The position numbers and the translations under genes were made by a program. The notes under the pieces were generated by a model that saw only the letters and a list, made by a program, of their open reading frames with translations, made no database searches and was not told the DNA's origin. Positions 13,536-26,104 of a DNA stretch of 64,000 nucleotides are shown in pieces (positions within the stretch are counted from its first letter, which is position 1; every line of letters begins with the position of its first letter). This DNA is from Glandiceps talaboti (lineage: Eukaryota > Hemichordata > Enteropneusta > Spengelidae), in assembly GCF_964340395.1 (NCBI RefSeq), contig NC_135563.1, forward strand, positions 11,977,151 through 12,041,150. Direction: 5' to 3'.

Positions 13536-13688
13536 CCACCCACCCATATATACATCCATACATCTATCCACCCATCCATCCATCCACCCATCCAAGACAA
13601 GCATACATACATACATACATACATACATACATACATACAAACATACATCCATACATCCATCCATCCATCCATCCATACATACATATAT
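13536..13688. repeat. compound (CATC)n/(CATA)n microsatellite
   Basis: Alternating blocks of CATC/CACC and CATA tetranucleotides ending in ATATAT. Overlapping open frames on both strands are repeat artefacts. Confidence 0.95.
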
Positions 13689-14153
13689 ATTGACAAACTT
13701 CAATGTAATTAGAACATGGCGCCAACATTTGCTAAATCTTCATAAGTAATGATTCATGGATATTCATGATATACTGTGTGTATACATATTGGACAAAGTA
13801 TATGTATTAATATCTTTGGAAGAAAAATGAACACTCTAATTCACTAACATCTAAATATCTATTAGTACAGAGAGTGAGGACCACATGTTACCGTCATTAT
13901 GAACACAACATAGTGACTCAACAACAACAGCTATGATTTCGTGACAACAGTTTAGTAAATCCCCCCTGAATGATTTTGGTATTTCAGCATAAGCATCTTA
14001 AAACACAGTCTGTCGAATTGCAACAAAATAATCTGCACGCAATTCACCAGTGTTTATATTTTATCATCTACCACAGCTTTACAACAACAAAGAAGAGGGG
14101 GTGTGACCTTTTGGCCCAAGGCGTGTACATTAGGCCTAATAAAAAAATTTCTG
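13689..14153. other. non-coding stretch, nothing recognised
   Basis: AT-rich sequence with no supported feature. The open frame at 13970-14182 has no recognisable domain. Confidence 0.55.
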
Positions 14154-14482
14154 TGTTCCGATTACACTCAATTTTAGAATAGGTGGGGTAGGTAGATTTT
14201 TTATTTTATTTTATCATATATATTTTTTTCTGTGAGTGTCTAGTTCAGGTTTTCCATTATTTTTCAAATGGGCTCTATGTTGTTTATTTCTTCCTATCAC
14301 ATGTACAGCCATTCCAGATTGGAAGAAGTTTTTTTTTCTTTTTAAGTTGATGTCAGTTTCCGCATCCACTATTTCTTGTCAGAGTTCACAACTTTTACGA
14401 TTTTATTATTTTTTTCTCGAATACTTAAAAAGAAGTTTAGGGTCGGCAGTGAAAAGCTAGGTGTGGTCGGGGAATCGGAACC
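14154..14482. mobile_element. possible small inverted-repeat element
   Basis: GTTCCGATT at 14155-14163 is matched by its reverse complement AATCGGAAC at 14473-14481, enclosing about 310 bp that is strongly T-rich on the plus strand. A 9-bp match alone could be chance. The contrast with the flanks and the GTGGGGTAGG/GTGGTCGGGG phrases just inside each end make a short non-autonomous element plausible. No target duplication is obvious. Confidence 0.25.
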
Positions 14483-17400
14483 AAACTATTATTAGTTGAT
14501 CGCAGAAAGTAAAGTTACATTAGTGGATTTTCGTTTTAAGGTCAGTCATGTATTGGAAAATGTCTACTAAAAGGTATGTTGTGTTTACACACAAACAACC
14601 TTCAAAATTTACTGAACTTTTCTGTTATCACAAACTAAGTCTGATTTGTTCAAAGGCGAGTCTAATTATATATTTAACTCAGGGTGAGTGTTTGTGTATT
14701 TATTTGTTTATTTATCTACGACGAGGCATCCATTAAATGGGGTGTCGTGACTGTTGACAACCCTATATACTGGCTAGGTGTTTATTTGCATTGACTACCA
14801 TTTCTTTGCGATTGCCAGTTACGAAAAGAGGCCATCTTTAAAATCTACTTAATTTACTGATATCCTCATTGGTTATTCCACTTTTGTAGATATGCAGAAG
14901 ATTTCAAACAGCACATCATACATAGTTCTGCTTGATTACGGGTTCTTGTCAATCTAGCTTCATTCTTGCCAATTTCCTGATCTTAATACTGTACGAGTTC
15001 AGCAATTCGTGCATTCCATACAAAATCCCTAAAGTTCCCAAACAATGTGATATTAACGCCATGAATTAATTAAAACGTGATATCAATTTCACGAACTATT
15101 TTGTAGTTAATTGAAACGCATTGTAAGCATTCAAAAAGTCTTGATCATTAAACATTGGCAATCGTCTATATGAACTGATCTCTAGATTCATTAGGAGAGT
15201 CATGCCTTGTTAAACAGATCTGCGTAGGAGACTTCTGATAGGAATATAAATGTAGGTTGTGTTTAGAAGGCTTCTTTATTATCAAACGTCCTAAAGAATT
15301 TGATATTGTTAATAACAGTGTATCGTTTCTTGTATTTTGCTTGTCAGTCAGTATCGTTTAGTCCTCCCGGTTTGGTTTAAGCGTTATCTTGAAGTGACAG
15401 CAAACCTATCTATAATACTGTAACATGTAACATAATCGAAACGTAATAAATGATACCAGATTTTAAACACGGTTTCTCGCAAATCTTAATTAATTCTGCC
15501 ACGCGTATGTACAAGCAATCAACTCTGATTACTGGTACGAAAATGTGTTCATTATTTAGTTTCAAATATCAGTATGAGATCGTTTTGTTTTTCTACATTT
15601 ACTCGGCACTCTTTCAAAAATGTCAAGGTGAAATGTTACAATTTGAGAAGAACTATTTGCAATGCAATTATAGAATATATCTATTTGTAACGTCGATACT
15701 ATACCAAACTTGTACTACCATCTCATAGCATAGGATAAACACTTTGAATTGCAGCACATGTCGGATTGTGTGGTTCTACCGGTCCGACAGATTATGTCAA
15801 AATGTCACCAAAAGGAGAACTCTTAGATAATCTAAGCGTAGTACATGTATCATGACAAAAAATCTATAATTTGGATCTTCGTAGTATTATCAAAATATGT
15901 GTCTGAGCACGATAAAATATAAACTTTGACATAAAACTGGGTACTCGGAGGAAACACGCAACCAGAGAAAGAGGCACTGCAGCTTTGTAACCAATATTCC
16001 AGTGAACTAGAACTCTCTCACCTTGGGAAACGGTACTAAGCCAAACTTGACATTGTAATTCAGAGCTCAGTGTATTTGTATATTCAAATTTACTCATAAT
16101 TTGCTTGGGTGTTGACATAAAAACATTTTAGCAAGCATGTATAATACACAAAGTACGATAAATGAATTAACCAACTTCCTTTAAATATTTGCTGATTCAT
16201 TAACGTCATCCTTCAGTCGCTGTAAAAACATATCCATTACATTAGTATTTTGAGAACAAAGTCATCGGGGGGTTCAAAAACAAACATGTCAAATTACGTG
16301 CTATTTGACCATATTGATTGAATAAGCTTTCTTATAATAATAAAATAGTTATTGGTTAGTTCCTTGAATAAATTTAATTATAGCCCTGTTTTGCAGTCTC
16401 TGGTATTGGTATATCGATTGTATTGACGCTAGTAACACATAGAACAAGCTGTACCTGTTAAAACTGTTAGTAACATATTGCGAATTTAGAAATCAAACCA
16501 TTCTGTACTCTAGACAACTGTTTTAATTTACTCCGCGAAGCCATTTTTGATAGTCAAATGTGCAACTACATTGAACATATTCTCAAGTTACACTGAACAC
16601 CGCACGTATTTCGTATTTAATTAACATTTTAGATGTTTATTACACTGACTTTGCATTTTCGCTCTCTCGATTGAAAGTGTTTTAGTCGTCTTATACGCAT
16701 GTATAGACGAAGCATTTTTTGTTGCACGCCATTATGATTTTGGCCTAGTATTTGCATGATGCTAGACGGTAGGAAATAGTCTTAAAGTAATCTTAATTTC
16801 TGCTCTAAAACGATTTGTCTGGGCGTCTTACAGGCCAGGTTTTCGTAGCGTTGGACCCCGAGAAAAGCGTGTGAATTGGTCGATTGCTAGAAATGTCCTT
16901 TAATACGAAACGGGGTACGTATATCATTGCAAGTGCAAAATGTGTTTGGTCTAATATCCTACAACACGTCGAGAAGTTCAGTGAAAAGCGCATACAATCC
17001 ATATAATCTAAAAACGTTTACAATTAATATGTCGATTGTATACGATACCAGTAGATCCAAAATTAAAAACATTATTAGATTTTACTACAGTTGTTGCAGC
17101 TACAAATATCTCATTTTAAAATTAAAGTTACCACCTCAACAATATGAAGAGCGTGAATTGAAATTGATTTTAATAAAGTAATAAAATGCAGGTAGACAAC
17201 AGTTACTGTGGTGATAAATCATTAATAATATTAACCTTTTGCGATAACATTTTCAAAAACGGTTTTCCAAACGATGGTTTTAAGGGTCTTGATCAAGTCA
17301 CTATATATGATATATATCGTTTAGCAACGTTGGGGACATGCCAAAAGTAGACCCAAAAGAGGCAAATAAAAAAATCAAACTATTTCTCATACATAGGTGT

Positions 17401-18258
17401 TGAAAGCTAAACTAAGCCTTGAAATAATAATCCGACTATTTAGCTACTTTATGGCCCCAAAGAGAGAAACTCTATTAATCAAAATCATCACATTAAAAGA
17501 TGGGAAATACTAATATCAAATTTAATTTTAGTGATAATAGATACATGCTTAGGTAGACAACGGTGGTAGTAAATCATCCACTATTTGACCTTTTTTTCCG
17601 TGAAAGAAGCGTTTCCACCTCGGCTTACGTTCAAAAACGCATTGATGTATTCAAACCGTTCCGTGTGATATATAAAATGTATATGACTTTTTCATCCACG
17701 ACCAAATACGAAATGTATAGACAAGCATTTTTTGTCACATATACATATCTCAATGCATCACTAAAAATCTGCAATTTTCGAGACAATGAACGTTGTTCTA
17801 AGTGCGCTTAAATATGCCATTGACTAACGAAATTCTAAACCGAGAGCGGATACCACGAGTTGGTGGTAAGTAGTCACGTTTCGCAGCCAATGGTAGAAAG
17901 AACCGCAATTGTTTCGGCATATATCAACTCGTAAAAGATATTGGATTACAAAAATGAAAACATAAATTTACGGATCAGAAATAAAACAAATACAATGTGC
18001 TCGTATCTCAGACAATATCCTCCATTTAAAATCGCATAAAAAGACAATAAACAATGATGCTATAACAGACCATATAAGAATTACCTGTACAGCAGCAACT
18101 CAATCGACAGGCTGGCGATTAGATACTGACAGTGGGTGCTGTCACACGATAGGCTTAAATAAAGAGAAATGAACACAAACCCAATGCTTGCTATGATAGT
18201 GACAGTTCGTATCGCCGCCGGTCAAACATTCATAATTCAACGTTTCTTCTGGAGCAAA

Positions 18259-18275
18259 GCATGATGGGAAATTGT
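18259..18275 (-). promoter_or_regulatory. possible ZNF143/THAP11 (SBS-like) motif
   Basis: On the plus strand GCATGATGGGAAATTGT resembles the reverse of the SBS consensus ACTACAATTCCCAGCATGC, with one changed base in the GCATGC part and one extra A. The motif is known to attract ZNF143 and THAP11 in vertebrates. Nothing else here shows a promoter, so chance is likely. Confidence 0.15.
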
Positions 18276-21200
18276 TATCTATGTTGTAGATATACGTACT
18301 GTGCGCATCCAGGTATTTAGATCATGCATTCATCTCTCAAAATGCGTCTATCCTAATTTCAATAAATTAAAACTCCTCTGTAGACATATACTAGTGATAC
18401 ATACAATAATGCTAGCTCGCTTATGTCTATCTTCATCACAGTAAAAAGCTAACATTTCGAAGGCCTTTAAGATTCTAGAAATACAAAAAGTGTCTCCAAT
18501 ATTCATTAAAAAAATCATTTTTACAGTAAATTTCTTTAGTTACCTTTTCTAAAATAGATATAGATTTTCATAAAAATGAACAAAGGTAATATAATCATGA
18601 ACATTTCCACAACAATAAATATGTTCATAAAAAGAATTAAACAAGTATTAAGCCAAACTAATATAGGAGATTATTTAAATAATATTACTAACAACGGATA
18701 AAAAGCTTATTTATTAGACGCATCTGAGCGATTTATAGAATAAATTATAATTTCGTAATGAGTACTACACGAAAATGAAATAATCTCTTGCAAATTCAAT
18801 GCATGAAATGCAATTCATATTCATATAGACGCTTTCGTTTGAAATCAAAAGTTTATTAAAACGGGAATTCTCTGTGCTAGGTGAATTAGATTTAGATATT
18901 ATAAATACGATATTATTGTCATTAGGTTCAACTAATACTTGTATTACAATTCGACTGAACCCAACGACCATTGCTCGCTAATCGCCTTCGTGTCTTGCAG
19001 AAATTACAGACTACTTGGCAACAGCACTGATAAAGACTTTATCGCCGTCACTTTTATCTGTTTATGTATGTATCCATAAAATGGACAGAATATTAGGAGA
19101 TTTGGTAAGGTATTACAGAAATGATGGACGCTGTTCTCTCTTTGCATAGATCAATGAAAGATGGACAAATATTCATTTATATTTGGTGGGGTATTAGGGA
19201 AGTGATTGATGCAAACCTTTCTAACTTTGCATAAATTATATCACATTTTTAAAAAATTGGTAAGATACTTCGTCATGTACTTAAAAAGATGAAGCGAATC
19301 GTTCTGTTTTTGAATGGATCAATAAAAAGAGCAAAACATATAAGGAACTTGGTGGTGGTGAGGTTTTAGAAAAATAATAAGGCAACACATTCACTATACA
19401 GACGAACTTAAAGTAATTAATCACCAAACGCTGAACACTTTTTACTGATGGATTTTTGACGTACAGAGGATTTTGTGTGGAACGCCGAGAGGCAGACAAG
19501 GACTATTGAAATCCATTAATCTGACAAGAGTGCTTTTTATGAGTTGTACGAATAACCTGCACGCGTCACGCACCGATGGAAAGTAAAGAAAAGAATTTAT
19601 GTTGATATTGCAGCTAACATGACATTCAATTTTCTATCTTTGAATGCTACAACAGTCAGATGACATCATAGCCTCACTCAACGAAACGCATTAGGTCAAT
19701 TACTATTGAAAACACCCCTGTTCTTCATTTTTCTTATACGGTAGCAATGTACGTTATACGATCTTTTGATTAACTTTATCTAACGATGACAGCACAATTT
19801 AGTAGGTATGCCAGAAATTTAAATTAAAAGATATCTAATCATACCCAGGTGTAACTTGTAATGTTAAGAGTAATAGGGTAATGAATCGTGCTCGTATCTT
19901 AAAGTAAATTAATTATGAGACAAAGAGATTCTTTAATTCTCCCCGTTTTCAGTACACAGAATGATGTAAAGTATAATATTGAACATACAATTATAAATTG
20001 TTCCGAAGTCAGGACATTCAGGAAACTTTAAATCAAATATTAACTTGGCCTTGAAATCCCTTTAGAAAGGTAAAAAATTATCTTGAGCTTACAAATACCA
20101 GTCATTTCCAAAAGCGGGGTATTCGGATAGATGTGAATGTGATATCAACTGCACCTTGAATCAATTCCAATTCGAAATATGGACAACTTATTTTATATGT
20201 GTAGACGTACAATTATCAAATTATAACAGTACAGTGAAAAGGGTTGTAACGTTCTGAAATTGCTGGAATCAACCTTCATAACATTTTCCTTTTATATTCC
20301 ATAGAGAGGTATTCATCATCATAAACTTTGACAATCTTGTTATAAACGTAACGACATTAATATATACCTATTATTGAAATTTTTAATCAGCTATGCATAT
20401 ATAGATGACTACTAGGTAAATTCAATGACTAGGTGAGAACAATAATTAACAGTCTGTGTACAAGCATGATAACTATTTCTAATTAAACATTTGAAACAAA
20501 ATTAATCTTTCAAGCCAATAAACATTTAGTATAAATATTCAAATCTTTTTCGTTACAATAACACGCGAGGTAACGTTACTGATTGCAAGGACGTAAGTAA
20601 CGCAATCGGATCATTTAGGTGGGATTTAGGATCTTTTTTGTAGGCATAGGGCTGGGCTTTGTAAAGCTATATTTAATTAGAAACTGCGAACGTAAATAAC
20701 TCATCTATATGTTGAAGAATCTGTTTCGCTAAACTATAGAATTGAAAACAACGGGAACAAATAAAGATTTTCTTAAAAACCGTTGAATGTTGAAGTTCTA
20801 GGATGAATTCAAAAATAGATGGCCGTTACATTTCAACAATAGTGTACATCAACACCTTAAACAGTGCGTTTTACGTCAATGGCACAAATGTGCAACCTTG
20901 GGTGGTTTGACCCTACATTGACACAAATATGGCCATATTGTGTTATCGCCAGCCTACTTATTTCCTTTCACAGTGAAAATTTCCCCGGGATATTCGTATA
21001 TGCATAAAACAATCTCCCAACAACTTGGTATACACCCACTGTTCACAATTTGTAATGCGCCTACCTGAATAGACCTCAGAGGGACACTTCCGCGATATGT
21101 CTCACGAGAATTTTGTTTATTCAAGAGGATAACCAACGTTGCGTTAGGTTAACTCACTCCGTCGCTTTTAAGATTAACTCAACGAGCTGTCAATGTACTA

Positions 21201-23461
21201 CTTGCTATTAACGGCTCCATTCGTGTTTTACGGCTAAAACTGATAGGATTTAAGGAGTTTCCTGTACACCATTTCGGGGGCTAAATGGAGAATGTCGGTA
21301 ATTATTAATGACACCATATAATACATGTTTCGGCAGTTTCAAGCCTTTTAAAACATTCCAAAGCGTCGTGTAACTCACATGACGGCCTAAAAACCCATAT
21401 GTTTTCATAGTTATATTCATTACTTCTATGAAATACAGTCATTAATATGATATTTCGATAAAGCAAATGCATTTAATGTGCACTGAAGGAATCGCATATC
21501 ACGAGATGACTAACTGACACAAACTTTATTTTGACGAATAACAAATCGCTGATTCGGAACAAATTTTTTATCCTTTCGAGAAATTTTTTAAACTGTTAAG
21601 TTAAAGACAGCTAACTGTGTTCTCGGCTGAGTATATTCGATAATCAAATATACCACAATTGAAACTTGAACGCCACAGTAGAGCACAAACAGTAATGCGT
21701 TCTCAACATTTATACCACCCAAAGGGAGTAGTAAACATATTTTCTCACGAAAGCGTTTTGCTATTTTATGATGATTGTTGAATACGTTCCACACATCGAA
21801 TGTGGTTTTGAAATAGATTGATTGATAAAAGATAGAAGATGGTACAAGCTTGCTTGCAGTGACCCTGTGTGGTATGTAATTACAAAGAGTGGCTTCATTT
21901 TCACATGTTTCGTTAATATTATGATGATTAATGCGTACTTTTGATTAATTAGTCGAGCGAGCTAATCCCCTGTTGGCAATAGTTTAATGTTTGCAATGTC
22001 CCTTGGGATTATATTAATCCAATTTAAAATACCTTACAATCATTTGTCATCGCCAGTAACAATGCTTTTTCCTGTTGTCATCGACGCAGAGAACGAAGTT
22101 GGTTGTCACTTTGAGTGAACTTGTGCTGCACTTGAAGAGGAAACAGAGCGACAACCTTCTACGTTATTGTGCACGCTATGTCTTTATGTATTTGGAATCA
22201 GACGTTTATTTCCATGTCACTACATTAACTTTTGGAAATAGTTCATTGGAGTAAGTTGTACATGTTATGCCTGTAATGGAATAATATATAGGATGTCTGG
22301 TCCGGTGAGTATGCATTGTAACCCTAATGCTTACAAGTAACGTTTTATTCGAGCTGAGTCACGGTGATTGACGTAAACGGTTGCATTGAATTAAACTTTC
22401 CCTATGTTACAGTGTTTGTACCGGTGTGCCAGTCAATCTTGTAAGCTTACCATAATTATGTAGACTTAAAACATTAAGCCCATGTGACCGTCATATAAAA
22501 AGAACATTACTGTAAAAACACAGTACAAAATGTTTCAGATTCAGTCTTCATACAGTAAAGCATAACACTACGTAATTTTTATTACCACAGTGTATGTATA
22601 CATATAGTTCCTTTTAGTCCATATTAGTGGTTACGGACTAAAGAATATAAAGGAACCTATAGAAATAGATAGTACAGGAGAGGGGTAATGCCTCCGTGCA
22701 AGAAATGGTATGCATTGACTCATTCTAAAAGCAGTAGCCACGCATCGAACACTATTACCTGCCATTTATAGAGTTTCGTAGGTCTTCCTTTCTAAACGGA
22801 ACCAAAATAACTTGCTTTGCAATAATTATTGTGTATTGTCTGGGCAAATTGTCGGAGGCTCGAACAAGTAGACCCTTAATGGGTCACTCTAAGAACTCTT
22901 AGTGCTAATCGCTGTACCTTTACACAAACCTTCCCCTTAGAGCATCCCGCCCCCAAGGGATCACATCACTTTTAGGGCCTCTCTATCTAACTAATATACA
23001 TTGCAATGCAGTACATTTCAAGTAATTCCTTATCTATTCCCATTAGTGAGATTCGTTGTCATTAACGGCAATAAAGTAACTCTTTGCCCGGGACCATTAC
23101 AGAAACGATTGATCAATGTCAAAAATACATTCAAGACCAATTGTAGTTAATGTGGTAGCCGATCGCAAGCTTTTATTTTGCATCATCATCTTTTCGCTTG
23201 AAAAGAAAGAAATCCACGATTCAAGTTTGGTGGCATGTAACTAATTTAACAGAAAGGGTAAGCAATACTCATTTTGTTAAATAATTACAGAGGCAACTTT
23301 TTTGCATAAATATATCATATGCCTATAGGTTCCTTGACTGACGATGAAGTCAAGCCTGTATGGTGTAAGAATGAACACGTTTTCTTGCATGAATTGTAAT
23401 ACAGAGCCACATAAAGTTTTCATTAAGATTCACAGTAAATCTGTATTTTTTAACGCCCAAA

Positions 23462-23857
23462 TTAAAGGATGATCACATAGCTATTCACCTGAAAACATTT
23501 GTTTATCAATTGATTCAGTACACTTTTCACATTGCAGATTACGTTGAAAAATTTGATGTCAACTGTTATACATTTTTTGCAATCTATAATATATACAACT
23601 GAAGGCAACCAAATCAACCATATGATTTCGACATACCGTTGTAAAGAGTTACCGCAATTATTTAGTGTGCATTCAAAGTTCCTGGAATGTGACCTTGTTG
23701 TGTGTAGCTCAGTCTTTGGTCGGACCAAATCCTGACTCGTAACAGTGATTGTAATAAATACAAATGGGCAATAAAGAGCCAGAGCTATGATCAACGTTCC
23801 CTTTATCGTTTCATTTTCTCTTACATACATATTACTTTTTTCTTTAAAAAGGGACAT
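23462..23857 (-). other. 131-codon open frame, probably chance
   Basis: One of the longer frames that is not low-complexity. It contains two hydrophobic stretches (TLIIALALYCPFVFITI; IIWLIWLPSVVYII) and several cysteines. I see no family motif, no convincing start context and no supporting splice sites. In AT-rich DNA, minus-strand frames rich in I, L, V and F arise easily. Recorded only because of its length. Confidence 0.1.
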
Positions 23858-24251
23858 TTCAACATCCCCTCCGATGGGATGCTGCGAGAGATAGCAAACT
23901 AATAATTCTTTTAAATGGAGAAGTCAATTCGACTGAAATAGATTACTTGCAAGATAGATAGATCGTAATGAAAAAGCGTTGTCGTAAATAACGGTAAATG
24001 TTACATCAACCGCTGATTACGATCAGGTTTTGTGTAATTGGGTGCCATAGAATGATCGAACCAGGCATATCAAAAGACTTCAAGCATGTTTACACATAAA
24101 TTGTAACTAAAACATAGTTTCAACATGTAATTTTTGACGGCGCAAACACGACTACCTAAATTTGTTCAATTGGATGATGAAAACTCATCTGTGCAAACGT
24201 TCAGTCGAAGTTCATACATTTAACTTCATCTTCTACCACGAAATACTACTT

Positions 24252-24354
24252 GCTCATCAAAGCTTTCGCCAAGTATCCACCATGACTGCGTCGTGGCTTT
24301 AGAAAACACTAACAAAGACGAGACGATGGATACCTGGTGAAAGCTTTGCTGAGC
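24252..24354. mobile_element. imperfect foldback (MITE-like) element
   Basis: The arm at 24252-24283 (GCTCATCAAAGCTTTCGCC...) pairs with the reverse complement of 24323-24354 at about 28 of 32 positions, around a 39-base loop. Both arms contain AAAGCTTT and GGTATCCA/AGTATCCA cores. No protein is encoded. It is probably a remnant of a small foldback transposon; no target duplication is clear. Confidence 0.45.
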
Positions 24355-24600
24355 TGTTCGTACTTCTTGGTGCAAAATGAAATTAACTTTGTGATAACAT
24401 ACATGAATTCTTAAATCGCCTTGCTCAGTACCCGAATATTATTGCAAACATGCAAGTTCATAACTGAACTGTGGAATATTGTTTTAGCATCTTAATATCT
24501 ATCCCACACATTTTCAGAACTGATAGGACTTGAACACTTTGAAGGGTCAATCCAAAACCATTCGCTATTTTCACATTTTTTTTGACTGACGACACTTTAT

Positions 24601-24650
24601 CATATCATATCATATCATATCATATCATATCATATCATATCATATATCAT
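24601..24650. repeat. (CATAT)n pentanucleotide satellite
   Basis: About nine perfect CATAT units, directly after a T-rich tract. The only pentanucleotide array in the window. Confidence 0.95.
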
Positions 24651-25843
24651 AGTGTTTTGTTTTCTTTGTGAACATTGTCTTCGTAATAATCGGCTCTTTC
24701 ATTTTGCTACTAGATAAGGAACACAGGGTTCGATTTGACAAAACGCAAATTGATTAATTACATTTGGAAATTAGTCAAGCATTTTTATTGAAACAACCTC
24801 TTGAAGCTAAGGCTGAGCGAAGATACTGATCTCAGTCTTTAAGCCTTATTAGATTTATTCAATTAGCTGTAGTCTTTGACAACAACTGTTAGTGACATCC
24901 AACAAATTGAAATTTTTCATAACATCTGTTAATGCTTGTTACACAGGATACCCCGACTGTATTTATTACAGAAATAGTACGAAGTGAAGAGAATTGAAGT
25001 TGCGATGACAATTCTGGGCCAACCATGCATAATTCATTCGTGAATCTTGCAATTAATTTGGACGACTTTTGATAGTTTTCAACGATTCGTGATCGGTCAA
25101 AGGTTTAATCTCTTTGGTCAATTAGTGAAGTTGTGCTTTATAAAGTCATTAGCGAACCTAATTGATTCTCTATTATAGATTGCATCACCTGATAAGGGTT
25201 CATATCGCCTTAATTGTCTAGATGTGTTGTTTGATAACGCGTGTCGGAAGACAAATGATGGCTGAAACCGTATTAAACGGAACGTGATGCTGTTAATATT
25301 AGAATCCTGTCGACTGTTTTACTTCATCTGTTGTTGGCATGTCACCACTTTAGGCGTGTTATCTAGGAGACTGAACAACAGCTTTCGTATGATTTACCCG
25401 TTTTCCCCAAAGAGATTATAATATATGGGGATCCCTTGTGAGTGGCATATCATGGAGTTATTCAAGAGATCAAAGTACTGACAATGGAAACCATGGTATC
25501 TTTCCATTATTACCTGTCTCTCTTTTCTATAATTATTTAAATCAATGTGTCACCCTCTGATCGCATTTGACTTTATTGTGAATAATTGTTGAGTTGAGTA
25601 ACAGGGGTATAGTTAGTCACGACATTATAATCTGATCACTTTTACTCAATTAAATTTCTCAATTACCTTTATTTTGGAAAATCATCAAATAGAAAAACGA
25701 TTATCGATTACAGTAGTTTTTGTCAGTCTCTTAGTATTCATAGCCTTCAATCTCGTAGGAAATTACGGATAAATGTTTAAATGGCTCTTTTTACTCAATG
25801 TATATCGTTGTCATTGTTCTGTTTCATGTTTCCTCCAATAATC
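24651..25843. other. non-coding stretch, nothing recognised
   Basis: AT-rich, with no open frame over 60 codons in any frame. This is among the emptiest kilobases of the window. Confidence 0.55.
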
Positions 25844-25882
25844 TTCGCTCCCACTGCACTTTCAAAGTGCAGTGGGAGCGAA
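25844..25882. repeat. perfect 39-bp palindrome
   Basis: TTCGCTCCCACTGCACTTT is followed by one central C (25863) and then its exact reverse complement, giving a 19-bp stem with no room for a normal hairpin loop. It is GC-rich in an AT-rich setting. As single-stranded DNA or RNA it would form a near-solid stem, and in duplex DNA it could extrude a cruciform. The origin may be two fused inverted ends of a transposon or a hairpin of a retroposon 3' region (see the tail at 26080). Confidence 0.9.
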
Positions 25883-26079
25883 TTACTTAAATATATTTTA
25901 GAAAAAAGTTAATTTTAGAAAAGATCTCCAAAAACAAATACTTAATTTGAGAATTTTATGGAAGTTCGTGAATTTTATCCTTGTTGCTATATTCGTTTAA
26001 TTTGTAAATACTGAATGTATTTTAGTCTTTTCTAATCTATGTGAGTCTCTAAATGGGGTAATCATGTACACATCTTAAA

Positions 26080-26104
26080 CAAAATAAATCAATAAATCAA
26101 TACA
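26080..26104 (+). mobile_element. possible retroposon tail (AATAAATC repeats)
   Basis: AAAATAAATCAATAAATCAAT is a short tandem of an AATAAATC-type unit, a style common at the 3' ends of CR1/L2-like retroposons. It lies about 200 bp after the 39-bp palindrome, a layout similar to the hairpin-then-AATAAA arrangement in the LINE fragment at 28145-28575. No coding remnant is seen, so it may be ordinary AT-rich sequence. Confidence 0.2.

Larger units (their letters stand above)
14483..24251. other. long non-coding stretch, nothing recognised
   Basis: About 9.8 kb of AT-rich sequence without a microsatellite of note, long repeat or supported exon. Open frames (for example 15450-15728 +, 17563-17811 +, 23462-23857 -) are isolated, AT-driven and lack splice context or domains. 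A weak imperfect foldback lies at about 22603-22660 (TTAGTCC/GGACTAA and TTCCTT/AAGGAA with an 8-nt bulge). Confidence 0.55.

Noticed and set aside
16680-17730. Dispersed repeat: ATGTATAGACRAAGCATTTTTTGT near 16699 and 17715
   Set aside because: Similarity spans only about 25-30 bp of simple AT-rich sequence, so it is too short to call.
22290-22310. Short first exon (ATGTCTGGTCCG followed by GTGAGTATG)
   Set aside because: Good donor context but only four codons, with no promoter or downstream exon visible.
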